Shown: in pieces, positions 48,880 through 59,939 of the stretch
How the letters are laid out: every line of letters begins with the position of its first letter
Position numbering within the stretch: the first letter of the stretch is position 1
Assembly: GCA_027625915.1 (NCBI GenBank)
Contig: JANTQA010000045.1
Coordinates: forward strand, 3,658,001 to 3,722,000
Source of the DNA: Anaeramoeba flamelloides
Lineage: Eukaryota > Metamonada > Anaeramoebidae
DNA length: 64,000 bases
Direction: 5' to 3'
Made by a program: the position numbers and the translations under genes
Notes under the pieces: generated by a model
The model's database searches: none
Seen by the model: only the letters and a program-made list of their open reading frames with translations
What the model was told of the DNA's origin: nothing

Positions 48880-50399
48880 TAATTTAAGGGGGGAGTTTAG
48901 AATTCCTCTTGTTTGCCCGAATTCCTAAACTTGAATTTAGAAATCGTATAATAGATTCAAACATAGTCTTATTATCTACTAGAGCGAATAAAGATATTGA
49001 ATCTTGTTTATTAATAATATTATAAATATTATTATTATTTAAAATAAGTGAAAAATTATTTTTTTCTAATTCAGAAATCCAGATTTTCCGATTATTTTCA
49101 TAGCCTGGGCAGTCGTTAGGTTTTCCAGAATTCAAAAGAATAGAGTAAAATCAAAGATTTTACGCAATTCTTTTGAATCCTGGAAAACCTAGACACGATC
49201 ACAGAGAAAATGATCCAAATCTTCAATGATATCCAAATCTTTATTTATTTTACACAATTGACAAAATTGTGATTTATTTTTGTTCATAAAATAAGAATAT
49301 CTATTTAAATAATTTGTATAATTTCTTAACTTTAGAATAGAAGTTGAACCCTTCCATTTTAAATATTTTTGCTGTTTGTTAATATTTTCCTGTATCAAAA
49401 TTATTTTCAAATAATTTTGTACTTTCCAACTTGGACTATTTTTTAATTGATTAATTCTGTAAACTTCGAGTTCAGATTCTAATTCTTTTAAATTTCTAGC
49501 TTTCCAATTAATTTTTTCTGTTTCTTTTTCTCTGAAGGGGAGAAGATTTATTAATTTATCAAATCCCAAAATTTTTAATTTTTGAATTAATTTGAATTTT
49601 CTTTTGTAAATTGTGATTCTTGCCAAATCAATTTTTTGCTTCAGTTTTATAGATAAGTCTTGGGGAATGTGGGTTTATTAAAAGCGATTCTGTGATTTTC
49701 TTATGAATCCAAATATCAATTTTTTTGAAATCGGATTCTGTAAAGTCAAATATCTCCAACCCATATAATAGTTGACTATGTAAAATGGCTTTAAAGAATT
49801 GAATTTTTAACCCATTAGAAAAATTCCTTTCTTTAAAAATATGTAGGATTTTTTCAAAATTATTATTGACCTTTTCAAAGTTAAATTTTAGATGAGTTTT
49901 TTTGTCTAACCAAATACCAAGATATAAAATTTCTTTTAGTATTAGGTTTTTTTTTTGTTTTATCATAATTTGGATTCATTCCAAAATCTTTTATTATTTT
50001 ATATATTTTTTATAATTGATAATTTATTTCAATCATTGATCCTTTCATTATTAATATCAAATCATCAGCAAACATCTGTACGTGTATTGCTAGTGAATTG
50101 ATTTTTTCTTAAAAAGAAAATGAGAAATAAAACCAAATAATAGAGGAGATAATGGATCTCCTTGATAAACACCTATTCCTTCCTTTGAGTAATAAGCAAG
50201 TAGAAACATTTTTAAAATTTCATTTTTGATAAATTTTTTAATTGAGTGATAAATCAATGAATGATAAATAGAGTCAAAACATTTTTGAATATCAATTCTA
50301 ACTATATATACATTTTCATTTTTCTTTGTTTTTTCTATAATTTTTTTATATTTATATAATAAATTCAAAACAGCAATCTGTGTATCTAATTTTTTCTTA
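48880..50399 (-). pseudogene. Broken LINE (non-LTR retrotransposon), RT and 3' region
   Basis: On the minus strand the fragments fall in order. RT motif A is VRIDIQKCFDSIYHSL, motif B is YQGDPLSPLLFGF (50473-50090), and FADD with LILIM follows at about 50098-50031 after a frameshift. The thumb-like region is at 49966-49628, then 49626-49189, where CQLCKINKDLD and LDHFLC begin the C-terminal zinc motif that resumes as DCPGYENNRKIW at 49135. The end near 48884 is followed by an A-rich tail on the minus strand. The RT is cut on its 5' side by the MITE at 50400-50597. At least three frame breaks and two insertions are visible, so it is dead. Its 5' limit is unknown; 50.6-52.0 kb holds further open minus-strand stretches that might belong to it. 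Confidence 0.85.
49110..49200. repeat. Single palindrome module inserted in the LINE zinc motif
   Basis: CGTTAGGTTTTCCAGAATTC at the left pairs with the inverted GATTCCTGG-type arm ending GGAAAACCTAGACACG at the right; the stem is about 40 bp. It lies between the LINE codons for FLC-D and C-PGYE, interrupting an otherwise continuous motif, so it moved in as one unit after the LINE landed. Confidence 0.8.
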
Positions 50400-50597
50400 C
50401 AGTCAGTTTCACTTTTAAGGCACAAACTTTCAACGAAATTTAAGGCACAAAAAAATCTCAAATTAAGGCACAAAATTTGTAAATTTTTTTTTTTACAATT
50501 TATTTTTACTAGAATTTGAATTTTGTGCCTTAATTTGAGATTTTTATTGTGCCTTAAATTTCGTTGAAAGTTTGTGTCTTAAAAGTGGAACTGACTG
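50400..50597. mobile_element. CAGTCAG palindromic MITE, copy 1
   Basis: TA-flanked, 198 bp. Starts CAGTCAGTTTCACTTTTAAG and ends CTTAAAAGTGGAACTGACTG. The two arms (about 90 bp each) are nearly perfect inverted repeats around a T/A-rich loop. CAGT ends and TA target duplication indicate a Tc1/mariner-mobilised element. Confidence 0.85.
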
Positions 50598-52017
50598 TAT
50601 TTGAAATTTGAAACAATATAAAAGAATATCAGAGACTGAAATCTTGCAGACTGTCAGCCTGAAAATTCGAAAAAGTCTTGAAAGTATTTGTATGGATTGT
50701 GCTATTCTTGTCGTGAGAACAAAATCTTAATTGTTTTTTTAAAACTTTTGACATTATTAATATTCTTTTTTTTGAAGTTCACTATAATCAGAGTATCGAG
50801 ATTTAGAAATATTGTACAGAAGATTTTACTTTTGAAGAGGGATTTATACAAATTTTTATATACACAACATATTTACAAACTGAAATAATTACAATAGCGA
50901 AGGGATTATTTGAAAGTTTAAAAAGAAATCCCATTCGAAATTTATTGAAAGAACTTAATACGAGAGGGAATTTGACAAATTGAAAAAGAAAGTGAAGTAA
51001 ATTTCCATTTGGTACTGTAGTCAAAATAAAGCGTGCAAAAAAATTTAATGCCTGTTTCAAAATAAAAAGCGTGTTTTTTTATTAAAGAAGAACTATACAT
51101 TAACCAATCAAAGAAACCAATAATAAACCCTAAAAAAATATCGTAGTGGTTTCTTAAAGTTCTATTATTTAAAAAGAAATTCTAAAAATAAAGGATCAAA
51201 TTGCAAAATTTATCTCAAAAAATAGAGTTAATTATAAAGAAAATTTTAATAAGAAAAAAAAACAAAAAATTTCAAAAAAATTGAGAATATTATGGAAAAT
51301 TTTCAACTATTTGCATGAATAATTTAAATTTTACTGAAAATAACCAGACCTTTACTTTCAAAATTGAATTGGGCACAGGTATACTATTTGGTAGTAGATT
51401 GGATGTTACATTGGTACAAGAATAAAAAAAGCACAGATAATATTTTGAAACACGGATTATAGTCATTGTGCACGCATTATTTTGATCACTGTATCTTAAA
51501 AAAAATGAATGTTTTCGGGGAGTAGTTAAATTTTATAATTTTTGAGTTTTACTGTTTATTTGAAATTGAATTACCCAAAACATTTCTTAAAAGAAACTAT
51601 TGAGTGTTTTAATAATAAGAGAGGTAGATCCCAGTATAATCTATTTCCAGATGAATAAAAAATTAATAATCGATTTTTTCTGGGGTAAATGTTATCAAGA
51701 ACTTTCTTCATGTGGGTTTGGAAGTTAATAATTTTTAGCACTGTTGTGAAGAAAATTTGGACCATTAAAAAAAATTGGGTAAGCTAAAAATTTGTTTTCT
51801 TTTTTTAAATAGTAAATTTTGACAAAATGATTTTGGATCAAAGTAAAATTTTATGAACAAATCTTATATTCAAGAAAAAATACAGTCATTATCAATTATA
51901 ATATTCATAAAAAAATATTAAATTGTTGCTTTTCGACCATTTCAAATTGCTTTGGAAGGCTAAAAATACAAAAATTGAATTATAATTGTAAACTTGACTA
52001 AATATAAGATAACTATA
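50598..52017. other. Unassigned region between two MITE copies
   Basis: Several moderately open stretches on both strands but no motif I can name. On the minus strand just beside the MITE the frame reads LSRLFRIFRLTVCKISVSDI and could continue into the LINE RT. On the plus strand near 50890-50985 a stretch reads GLFESLKRNPIRNLLKEL. Probably old element debris. Confidence 0.4.
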
Positions 52018-52214
52018 CAGTCAGTTTCACTTTTAAGGCACAAACTATCAACGAAATTTAAGGCACAAAAAAATCTCAAATTAAGGCACAAAATTTGGAA
52101 TTTTTTTTTTTACAATTAATTTTTACTAGATTGTGTATTTTGTGCTTTAATTTGAGATTTTTTTTGTGCCTTAAATTTCGTTGAAAGTTTGTGCCTTAAA
52201 AGTGAAACTGACTG
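52018..52214. mobile_element. CAGTCAG palindromic MITE, copy 2
   Basis: TA-flanked, 197 bp, ends CAGTCAGTTTCAC and GTGAAACTGACTG perfectly inverted. Very similar to copy 1 at 50400-50597, only 1.6 kb away. Confidence 0.88.
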
Positions 52215-52745
52215 TATATGGAGAAATTCTAAATCGATAAATTCGAGAAGATATTTATCATTTTTAGATAATGTGAATTTATCAAGGTTAATCTTAAATA
52301 CCTTTTTAAACCAAATTGAATCAAATAATCTTCCAAAAAAGATATTTTTTCCAAAAGAGATTCTTTTTTACAAATGTTTTACAATGAAAACTTTAATAAT
52401 AATAAAAGATTAAGATTTTGGAAACAATTTAAATTCCAAAAATCCCCCAAGAACAAACCTTAATTTAAAACAATTATTTATATTAGTTCTGCCCAAACAA
52501 ACACTAACTTGATCTTGGAATGTAATCTAATAGAAAAAAAATTAACATTTGTAGTCAAGTTTAAAATTAAAAATCAATTTTTGTATTTTTGAGCATCACA
52601 AGTTTATAATATATGGTCAAAATATTAACGAAATAATATTTTTTTTTTGAAAATTATAATTAAGAGTGACTTTGATTTGTATTGACTGAAAGATTTGTTC
52701 ATAAAATTTTAATTTGATCAAAAATCATTTTGCCAATATTTATTA

Positions 52746-53783
52746 AACTCAATTCCAAAAATTGGGGCACACCTTCAAAATCAATTTAATTCCAAGAAAA
52801 GTGGTATTTGACTCTTAAATAGAAACATTAGATATTAACAATCAATGTAAATAATTTTAAAGTTAATTATTTATCATTTTTTTTTCATTATTTTTTGATT
52901 TTTGATTTTCAATAATTGTTTTGATTTTTTTTGGATTCTTTTTTTTTTTCAAAACTTTTCAAAAATCTCAAAATCACTTTAAAATGAAATTTAAAAGTTT
53001 TCATTCTGATCACAAAAAAAAAATTCTTTTTTTCTCTCAAAAAGAAAAAAGATTCTTTTTTTTTTTCGAGAAAAAATTTTTTTGAAAAAAAATCATGATA
53101 TGGTGTGCTAGGGCACATGACCTACAAACAGACCTTATTATTATTTATGGAAGTGTGGATACTGAATGTATTATTAATGATATTATCAAAAAAATCAAAG
53201 AAAATTCAACTCGCTAATTCAGAATTTTGTGAGTTGAAATGGATTTTCCAAAAGGATGGAGCTTGTCCACACACTTCAAAAAAAAAAAACTCAAACTTAC
53301 TTAAATCTGGGATGTAATGTTCTAGACCCTTGACCCCCAATTCCACAAATTAAAATCCAATTGGGAATTTATTGATACTAAACTGAAAATTTGTAACCTA
53401 ATAACGAAGAAGAATTTTTAAAATTTTCACTAATGTATGAAATACTTTGAGTTGGGAAACCTAAGATAATTAGTAAACTTTATATTTTAAAGGATAGATT
53501 TAGTTATCAAAAGACAAACTGAATCTATTAATAGTTTTTATTAATTTTTCTTTCAATAAAAATGGATTTTTTGGTAACCGTGCTCCAAAAATAGCCGTAC
53601 ACTTTTTTTTATTTTTTCTTTTTTATTTTTCGAATTGAATTTTAAATTTACTATAAAATATATAAATAGTATTAATTAAATATTCTCGGGTCTTTTATTA
53701 TTTTTAAGTTCAAGTATCATGTATTTTGGAGTATATTTTTATTAATGTAATTTTTTTTGTGTCCCATTTTTTGGAATTGAGTT
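52746..53783 (+). mobile_element. Degraded full-length Tc1/mariner transposon
   Basis: Flanked by TA. The left end is AACTCAATTCCAAAAATTGG and the right end reads inwards AACTCAATTCCAAAAAATGG, so the terminal inverted repeats are almost intact; length 1038 bp. The interior carries the DDE-transposase landmark WIFQKDGACPHTSKK at about 53240-53285 (family form FQQDNAPCHTS) followed in another frame by PNSTN then NPIGNLL (family form PDLNPIENLW). Many stops and frame changes separate the pieces, so no active enzyme is made. The ends resemble those of the ~530 bp elements A-D, which are plausibly deletion derivatives of a relative. Confidence 0.8.
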
Positions 53784-55061
53784 TATTTAAAAAACGATAA
53801 CAAAATTTTGACTTACCCAATTTTTTTTAATAACCCAAATTTTCTTCAGATTGGTAACTATATTTACCCAGGGATTTATCTCAGAAAAATCAATTTTCTG
53901 AAAGAAATAGGTTTTGAAAAGAGTATTCTCTTAATTAGAAGGACTTCAAAAAGACAATTAACATAACAGAATTATATAAATAAATTTTAATAAAAATTCA
54001 AAATATTTAAAGCAATATAGAGCAAAAAAAATTCTATATTGTTAATTGATTGCTTCTGATTCTTTTTATAGAAAGGAACCAAGATTAATTCATTGATCAA
54101 AACGTAAAAAAAAAATATTTTTTAAATGAATTTGATTTTACTTTTCTTCTTTTAGATTCTTACAAAATCATTTTTTGCTTCTATCTAATAAATAAATCTT
54201 TAGAGAATATTGATTAATAAGGTTTTAGTGATCAAATTTTTAAATTCATCCAAATATAAATGTTTTTGAAATTATTTGCAGTTAGAAAAAATAGTTCGCA
54301 ACAATAGGATATTTGTATATCTGAGCAGTTTAAAAAAAATAAATTTTCAAATGATTTTCAAAAATTGTTTCATTAAAAAGACCAAGAACTAATTTAAAAT
54401 TATTTGCAACATTTTTCAAATTGAATTTTAAGTGTTTTTTTATATAACATAATATCAATCAATAACATTTCTTTGTGTGTTAAGTTGTATTTATTATTTT
54501 CATTATTTGCTTTCATTCCATTTTTTAGGTACACAGAAGGAAATTTTTGCAAAAAATTTTTTTCACCAAAATTTTCATTTTTTTTTTGTGAGTATTATTA
54601 AACTTAGTTCGATAAAACCACTTTTTATCAAACCAATTGTTTCATTTTTTTCATAATATTTTTTATTTATCTTTATCTTTAATTCTTTGTGATTGTTAAA
54701 AACTTTTAAAGAATCCAAAATCATTGTTAAAAAAAAATATATTCAAATTAATTATTGTAAATTATTGATCTGTAATTCTTCTTGATTTTTTTAACAAATC
54801 TATATGATATGGTTCTCCTGATTTATAATTTGAAAATCAGTAATCGGTTCATTGGAATTATATTTCTCAGGAACAAGAAAAATAAATTTTTATGTATCTT
54901 CCTTGAAAAAAAATTATGAACAAAATACAATAACCATCAGACTTAAATTACTCAAAATACACACTTGAAAGAAAACGAAGGTGTTTTTTTTTTCCTTTAG
55001 AAGGGAATTGATTTAATTATTGAATAACTGAATATGTAATTTTTTTTTAATTTTTTTTTGA

Positions 55062-55092
<31 letters not shown>

Positions 55093-56774
55093 GATAGATA
55101 TAGTTGGAGTCAATGCATCAAAATTTGATTTGGAAACATCTGGATCTAAAAACCATTTTCCTATTTCCAACTTTTTAATCATATAATTTATTTTTTTTTA
55201 ACTTATTTGAAATTATTTTTGATTCTTTTATTTAGCATTTTTTATCTTATTCAATAATTTTATCTGAAAAGGGACAAGTACAATCGAATCCATGAACTTT
55301 TCACCAAACGCAAGTTAAATCCGTTTTATAAAAAAAATCAGCCTAGAATATATTAATTGACTTTTATTTGATACAAATTTTGAAATTTTTTTTGAGGTAG
55401 AATTTCTTTTTTTAACCCCAAACAAAAAAAAAAACACAACTTTATTAAATCTTTTGATCATTTTGAAAATCGAACTTTAAATCTAAGAAATTGAAAATAT
55501 AAAACAATTTTAATGGAAAAGTAATCCAATACTAAAGAAAATTAAACAGATCACAAAATATAATTTTTTAGAGTTAACTTTCAAAACAAAAAACCCTAAC
55601 CAAAAAAAAAAACATGTCAAAATAAAAAAGTAATTTTCTAAACAGGTCGAAAAATTAAAAACAATAGGTTTATAAAATCCTATTATTTGAGTAATGGATG
55701 AGAAAAAATTTCTTTGAAAAATCTATTTTGTTATTTCAATAAATTAATTTTTTATTTTTTTACTTGTTACCAAAAATCCTGTAAGATATATAAATAGAAA
55801 ATTTATTTCTATAATTGAACTTATTTGAGACCATTTTTTTTAGAATATTAAAAGTTGAAAAAAACAGATTTACAAATTTTAGAAAAAAATTAAATATATA
55901 TATATATATATATATTACCTTCATCAAGTCAAGTAAAATTGAGAAATACTCAAAATCAATCAATGTTAAAAACACTCAGTTTGTATTATAATTTATATTT
56001 GATTTTTTTGGGAATTGCGTCACAAATGCCGAATAAAAGAAGAAATTGAGACTCTGTGAAAGTGGGGGCAATGTGCTTTATATCTGTGGAAATTTAAACC
56101 AATTTTTGTCTTCAATGAAATATGTAATATTCAATTTCAATACTTTCAATAATTAAGTCGGAAGAAAATGATTCTTTGAAGAACAAGTTATCCTATATTT
56201 TATTAAAAACACCAATTCGTTTTTATTTGTTTGTTGTTTATCCTTTATCGTTTCAAGTTAGATCCAGCGTTCACAAAATAAAGAGCGTTTCATATTTTAA
56301 ATTTGTTCAAAGATCACCTTTTTAAATTCTTCCTTTTGTTTACCCATCCAGGATCAAAATAACGAGCTTTATTCTAATGCTAAGATGATATTAACCATGA
56401 CCAGTTTTTGGACTCACAGTATGATCCCTTTTCACTCCAAGCAATATAATTTTTTTCCTTCTTCATGACCAAATCCGAATTATAACAAGGTGATTGTTTC
56501 CAAAAAAAAATAAAAAATAAAAAACAATAAAGAAAGATGTTATTAAAATAATAATAACAATCATAATCATAACAATAATCATAAAATTATCTAGATTCTC
56601 TCTATTAATTTAAATTTGAAGTAAAAAAAAGAAAATACAATAAAAAAACAGAAAAAAATTTTTGTAATTTTGATTCTCTTTGTTTTCAAAAAAAAAAATA
56701 TCAAATTTTGTCTTAAAAGGCAAATTTATATAAAAAAGAAAAAAAAAAAAAAAATTAAAATAAAAATAAACAGG
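53784..56774. other. Intergenic, no gene seen; dispersed repeat R5
   Basis: Holds the second R5 copy (54920-55780), (TA)n runs at 55068-55092 and 55893-55915, and the 3' flank of the minus-strand ChAPs gene (A-rich, 56640-56774). Confidence 0.5.
54920..55780. repeat. Long dispersed repeat R5, copy 2
   Basis: Ordered matches to 40490-41330: AATACACACTTGAAAGAAA, TTGATTTAATTATTGAATAA, ACAATCGAATCCATGAAC, CAAGTTAAATCCG, GAGGTAGAATTTC, AGATCACAAAATATAA, GTTTATAAAATCCTA and TTTTGTTATTTCAATAA. Same orientation as copy 1. A (TA)n run interrupts the early part. Confidence 0.6.
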
Positions 56775-59700
56775 TTATCTATCAAAGCCATCGACTTGCA
56801 ATGTTTTTGCCAATTCCAAGATTATTAAAAATTTTTTATGAATTTTTTCATTTTTGGATTTTAATAACTGTAAGAATTTTTTCATTCCTAATAAAAATAT
56901 TAATTCAAAAACAATTGACTGTATTTGTTTTATGGCATTAAAATTCATTATCATTGTTTTTGGAATATTTTCCCATTGATCAATAATTTTAATAATGATC
57001 AATAAATTTTTTTTTATTGATTTTTTTTTTTTGACAATCTCTAGAATTTTTAAATAAACATCAAAGGAGAAAAAATTTAAGACTCTATAATGGGAGATTG
57101 AATTGAGATAACAGCGGAGAGCATTTTGCGATTGGTGGTGTTCTTTGCAGAGATCACCTAATCTCAGCCAATCTACTGGTGTGTTTATCTGCATTTGCTT
57201 TTTACTCTGAGTGTTTTCATTTTCATTTTGGGGTTTTAAATTTTCATTTCCTTCGCTGAAATGCACATTATAAAAATCCGTTTCATGCCGTATTCGACCA
57301 ATTATTTCTTCAAACCAACTTTCAATATTTATTTTTTGGTTTGAAAAAAACTTTGAAGAGGGTGCTGCATTTAATTGTCTTCTTTTATTGTTTATTTTAT
57401 TCTTTTTTTGATTTCGAATATTCATTTTAATTATCTTTTTGTGTTTTTCATTATTATTTACTGTGTAACTTATATTAATATTTTTTATAAGTTTTTTTTT
57501 TTTATTATTATTATTTTCCAAATCGGCTAAATATCCATTATTATTATTATGGTTATGGCTATTTTTTTTCATATTATTATTATTATCGTTATCATCAATA
57601 TTGATTTTTAAAAAATATTCGGGGATAGTATCGTCTTCCTTTACAAATTTTTTATTTCCCCAATTTAAATTTTGCATTAACATTTTATTTGATAATCGTT
57701 TTTGATTATACCAACCAAAATTATCATTACCATTACCATTATCTTTTTTATTTAAACTTCCATTTCCATTTCCATTTCCCTTTCCATTTATATTTACATT
57801 TACATTTACACTTACATTTAAATTTCCATTTCCATTTCCATTCCCCTTTCCATTTCCATTTCCATTTCCATTTCCATTTCCATTTCCATTTCCATTTCCA
57901 TTTCCATTTCCATTTCCATTTCCATTTTTATTTTCATTCCCCTTTTTTTCATGATTTTTATTTTGATTTTGGTTTTGAATTTGAATTTTTAAAGAATTTG
58001 TCTTGTGGTTTATTTCTTGATTTGATAAGTGTTCTATTGAAATATTATTATTACTTAATTGAGAATTATTATTTGGTAAATTTAAATTCTTTGGTAAAAT
58101 TGAATTGAAGATGAATTCATCAGAATAAATTTGTTTGAATAGATAAATCAAAGAACTTGAACCAATTGTCCTACTCAATAAAGTTAAGATTCGATAAATT
58201 TTATTTTTTAAATGGTCTTGTCCATCCCTGGATAATTGTTTTAAAGTATTATTATTCATGGAGGAATTGAACATTTTGGTAACAAATTTAGGTGTTGTAA
58301 TAATAAATTTTGTTTTTTTTGGTTTTGTAATACGCTTTGGTTTTGAAAATAATAGTTGATGGTGAAAGGTATTATCCATTACGGGGAGGTTTGCATTTAA
58401 AGGGATGAAAGAAAGCGTATGTATTACAGAAAACCACCTTTCGTTTTTTAAATAGCAACGGGCCACGAGTATCAAAATTTCTGGAACAAAAGGCAATAAT
58501 TCTTGAAGTTTCCTCGCTTTGGTTAGTGCCCTCGAGACATTAAATTTTAATAAACTTTTAATTAATTCAATCCTTAGATAAATCAAAATATTTTCATAAT
58601 ATTTTTTACAAAATCTCTGACTTTCATTATTCTTTTTCGTTTTTTTTTTTATATTAATATTTGTTGTTTGTTTCGCTTCTACCTTTTCCTTTTCCTTTCC
58701 ATTTTCCTTTTCATTTTCGTTTTCGTTTTCGTTTTCGTTTTCCTTTTTATTTTCATTTTCTTCCTTTTCCTTTCCTTTTTCCTTTTCTTTTTCTTTTTCT
58801 TTTTCTTTTTCTTTTTCTTTTTCTTTTTCTTTTTCTGTTATTTTTTCTTTTTTGATAATTTTTTTAAATTCTTTAATTTTCTTTTCAAGAATTTTTATGG
58901 ATGCCTCATATTTCCCTTTCTTCCTTTCAACTCGGGCTAAAGGAACAACAAACGATGGGTCAATTTTCTCAAGTTTACTCCAAAAAACGGTTGCTTGTTT
59001 AAATCTATAATCTTTTAAAAAATATCTTTCGATTAATCTTGTGAATGAATTGTAAATTTTTGAAGGAAGTAGTCTGGAATATTTTGGTTTCAAATATTTT
59101 GATTCTTCCGTTAAATATGTTTGAAAGAAATCTTGAAGAATTTGTTCATCATTGACTGAGTTATTAAAATTAAATTGGTTACAATTATTTAAGACTCTCA
59201 GTGGGACCCAATACTTCCATTCATTTTTTACAGAAAATGCTCTTAAAAAAGAGGTTACCCTTAAATTCCTCCAGATCTGATCCAAGTTATTAGTTTTTTT
59301 AATTTCTTGGCCATTTAAATCAATAAAAGTTATTTCGCTTTGGAATGATAATCCTATTTCTTTATGCTTGTTTTTGTTAGTATTTTTTGACTTTTGTTTT
59401 TCCTGTTCTTCTTTTCTTTTTCCTTTTCCTTTTTCTTTTTCTTTTTCTTTTTCTTTTTCATCATCTTTTCCTTTTCCATTTCCGTTTCTGTATCCACCTC
59501 TTTTTGTTTTGCCCTTGTTATGATTTTTTTTTTTATTTGCCATGAATTTTGGGAGTTTTGATTTAAATTCCTTTTTTTCATAAGTTTTATTAATATCGAT
59601 TTTAACTCGAACGTCTAACCTAGAAAATGGATCGTATGTACAATATGTAGCTGAAATTATGTTCCACGCCTTACTTGGTTTGTGCAGTGTCTGTAAAGAT

Positions 59701-59939
59701 AACAAATCACAAACATATTTACCAATTGTCGACTGCCCAGAACTAAAATCTAAACCTAAAACAAAATGATAAAAACCATGGTTGCCAGCTTTGGATCCTT
59801 TTTCCTTTCTTTTGGTAAGGTAGCATAAATCGGGAAGCGTAAAGCTATTTGAATGAAATTTTAATTGAGTCGTTCGAAAATCAATTGACTCCTTGTAGTT
59901 GCACTCTTCTTTTTCATAGACTCTATCAAGTGTGTCCAT
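56775..59939 (-). CDS. ChAPs-family (exomer/Chs5-Arf1-binding type) TPR protein
   Basis: One exon, 1054 aa. A TGA stands directly before the ATG, fixing the 5' limit of the frame. The N-terminal block (about residues 34-117) reads FTLPDLCYLTKRK, YHFVLGLDFSSG, KAWNIISATYCTYDPFSRLD and VRVKI, the order seen in fungal ChAPs proteins (PDLxHLT, YHYVTGVDASS, PWN, YxxxDPFSRLDVRVKV). TPR-like helices follow (RFKQATVFWSKLEKIDPSF, KYEASIKILEKKI) and a C-terminal TPR unit starts DWLRLGDLCKEHHQSQNAL. In yeast such proteins join Chs5 and Arf1 to carry selected membrane proteins from the trans-Golgi to the surface. Three simple-sequence inserts enlarge it: KE at about 158-180 and 360-425, and (GN)n at about 665-735. 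It is longer than yeast Bch1 mainly because of these. No introns. Confidence 0.72.
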   Translation of the reverse strand: MDTLDRVYEKEECNYKESIDFRTTQLKFHSNSFTLPDLCYLTKRKEKGSKAGNHGFYHFVLGLDFSSGQSTIGKYVCDLLSLQTLHKPSKAWNIISATYCTYDPFSRLDVRVKIDINKTYEKKEFKSKLPKFMANKKKNHNKGKTKRGGYRNGNGKGKDDEKEKEKEKEKGKGKRKEEQEKQKSKNTNKNKHKEIGLSFQSEITFIDLNGQEIKKTNNLDQIWRNLRVTSFLRAFSVKNEWKYWVPLRVLNNCNQFNFNNSVNDEQILQDFFQTYLTEESKYLKPKYSRLLPSKIYNSFTRLIERYFLKDYRFKQATVFWSKLEKIDPSFVVPLARVERKKGKYEASIKILEKKIKEFKKIIKKEKITEKEKEKEKEKEKEKEKEKEKGKEKEENENKKENENENENENEKENGKEKEKVEAKQTTNINIKKKTKKNNESQRFCKKYYENILIYLRIELIKSLLKFNVSRALTKARKLQELLPFVPEILILVARCYLKNERWFSVIHTLSFIPLNANLPVMDNTFHHQLLFSKPKRITKPKKTKFIITTPKFVTKMFNSSMNNNTLKQLSRDGQDHLKNKIYRILTLLSRTIGSSSLIYLFKQIYSDEFIFNSILPKNLNLPNNNSQLSNNNISIEHLSNQEINHKTNSLKIQIQNQNQNKNHEKKGNENKNGNGNGNGNGNGNGNGNGNGNGNGNGKGNGNGNGNLNVSVNVNVNINGKGNGNGNGSLNKKDNGNGNDNFGWYNQKRLSNKMLMQNLNWGNKKFVKEDDTIPEYFLKINIDDNDNNNNMKKNSHNHNNNNGYLADLENNNNKKKKLIKNINISYTVNNNEKHKKIIKMNIRNQKKNKINNKRRQLNAAPSSKFFSNQKINIESWFEEIIGRIRHETDFYNVHFSEGNENLKPQNENENTQSKKQMQINTPVDWLRLGDLCKEHHQSQNALRCYLNSISHYRVLNFFSFDVYLKILEIVKKKKSIKKNLLIIIKIIDQWENIPKTMIMNFNAIKQIQSIVFELIFLLGMKKFLQLLKSKNEKIHKKFLIILELAKTLQVDGFDR
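57740..57930. repeat. CCATTT hexamer minisatellite within the ChAPs gene
   Basis: A run of ATTTCC hexamers, interrupted in the first third, encodes alternating Gly-Asn on the minus strand. Hexamer units keep the reading frame when copy number changes. Confidence 0.9.
58680..58850. repeat. TTTTTC hexamer tract within the ChAPs gene
   Basis: Repeated CTTTTT/CGTTTT units encode (KE)n, (EN)n and (EK)n on the minus strand. A second, shorter copy lies at about 59400-59465. Confidence 0.9.

Noticed and set aside
50803-51060. 85-codon minus-strand frame, possible 5' part of the LINE
   Set aside because: Hydrophobic and without a LINE motif; the opposite strand reads more like charged protein, so neither can be trusted.
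57689-58108. Plus-strand frame rich in His-Phe repeats
   Set aside because: Antisense of the Gly-Asn hexamer tract in the ChAPs gene; composition follows from the repeat.
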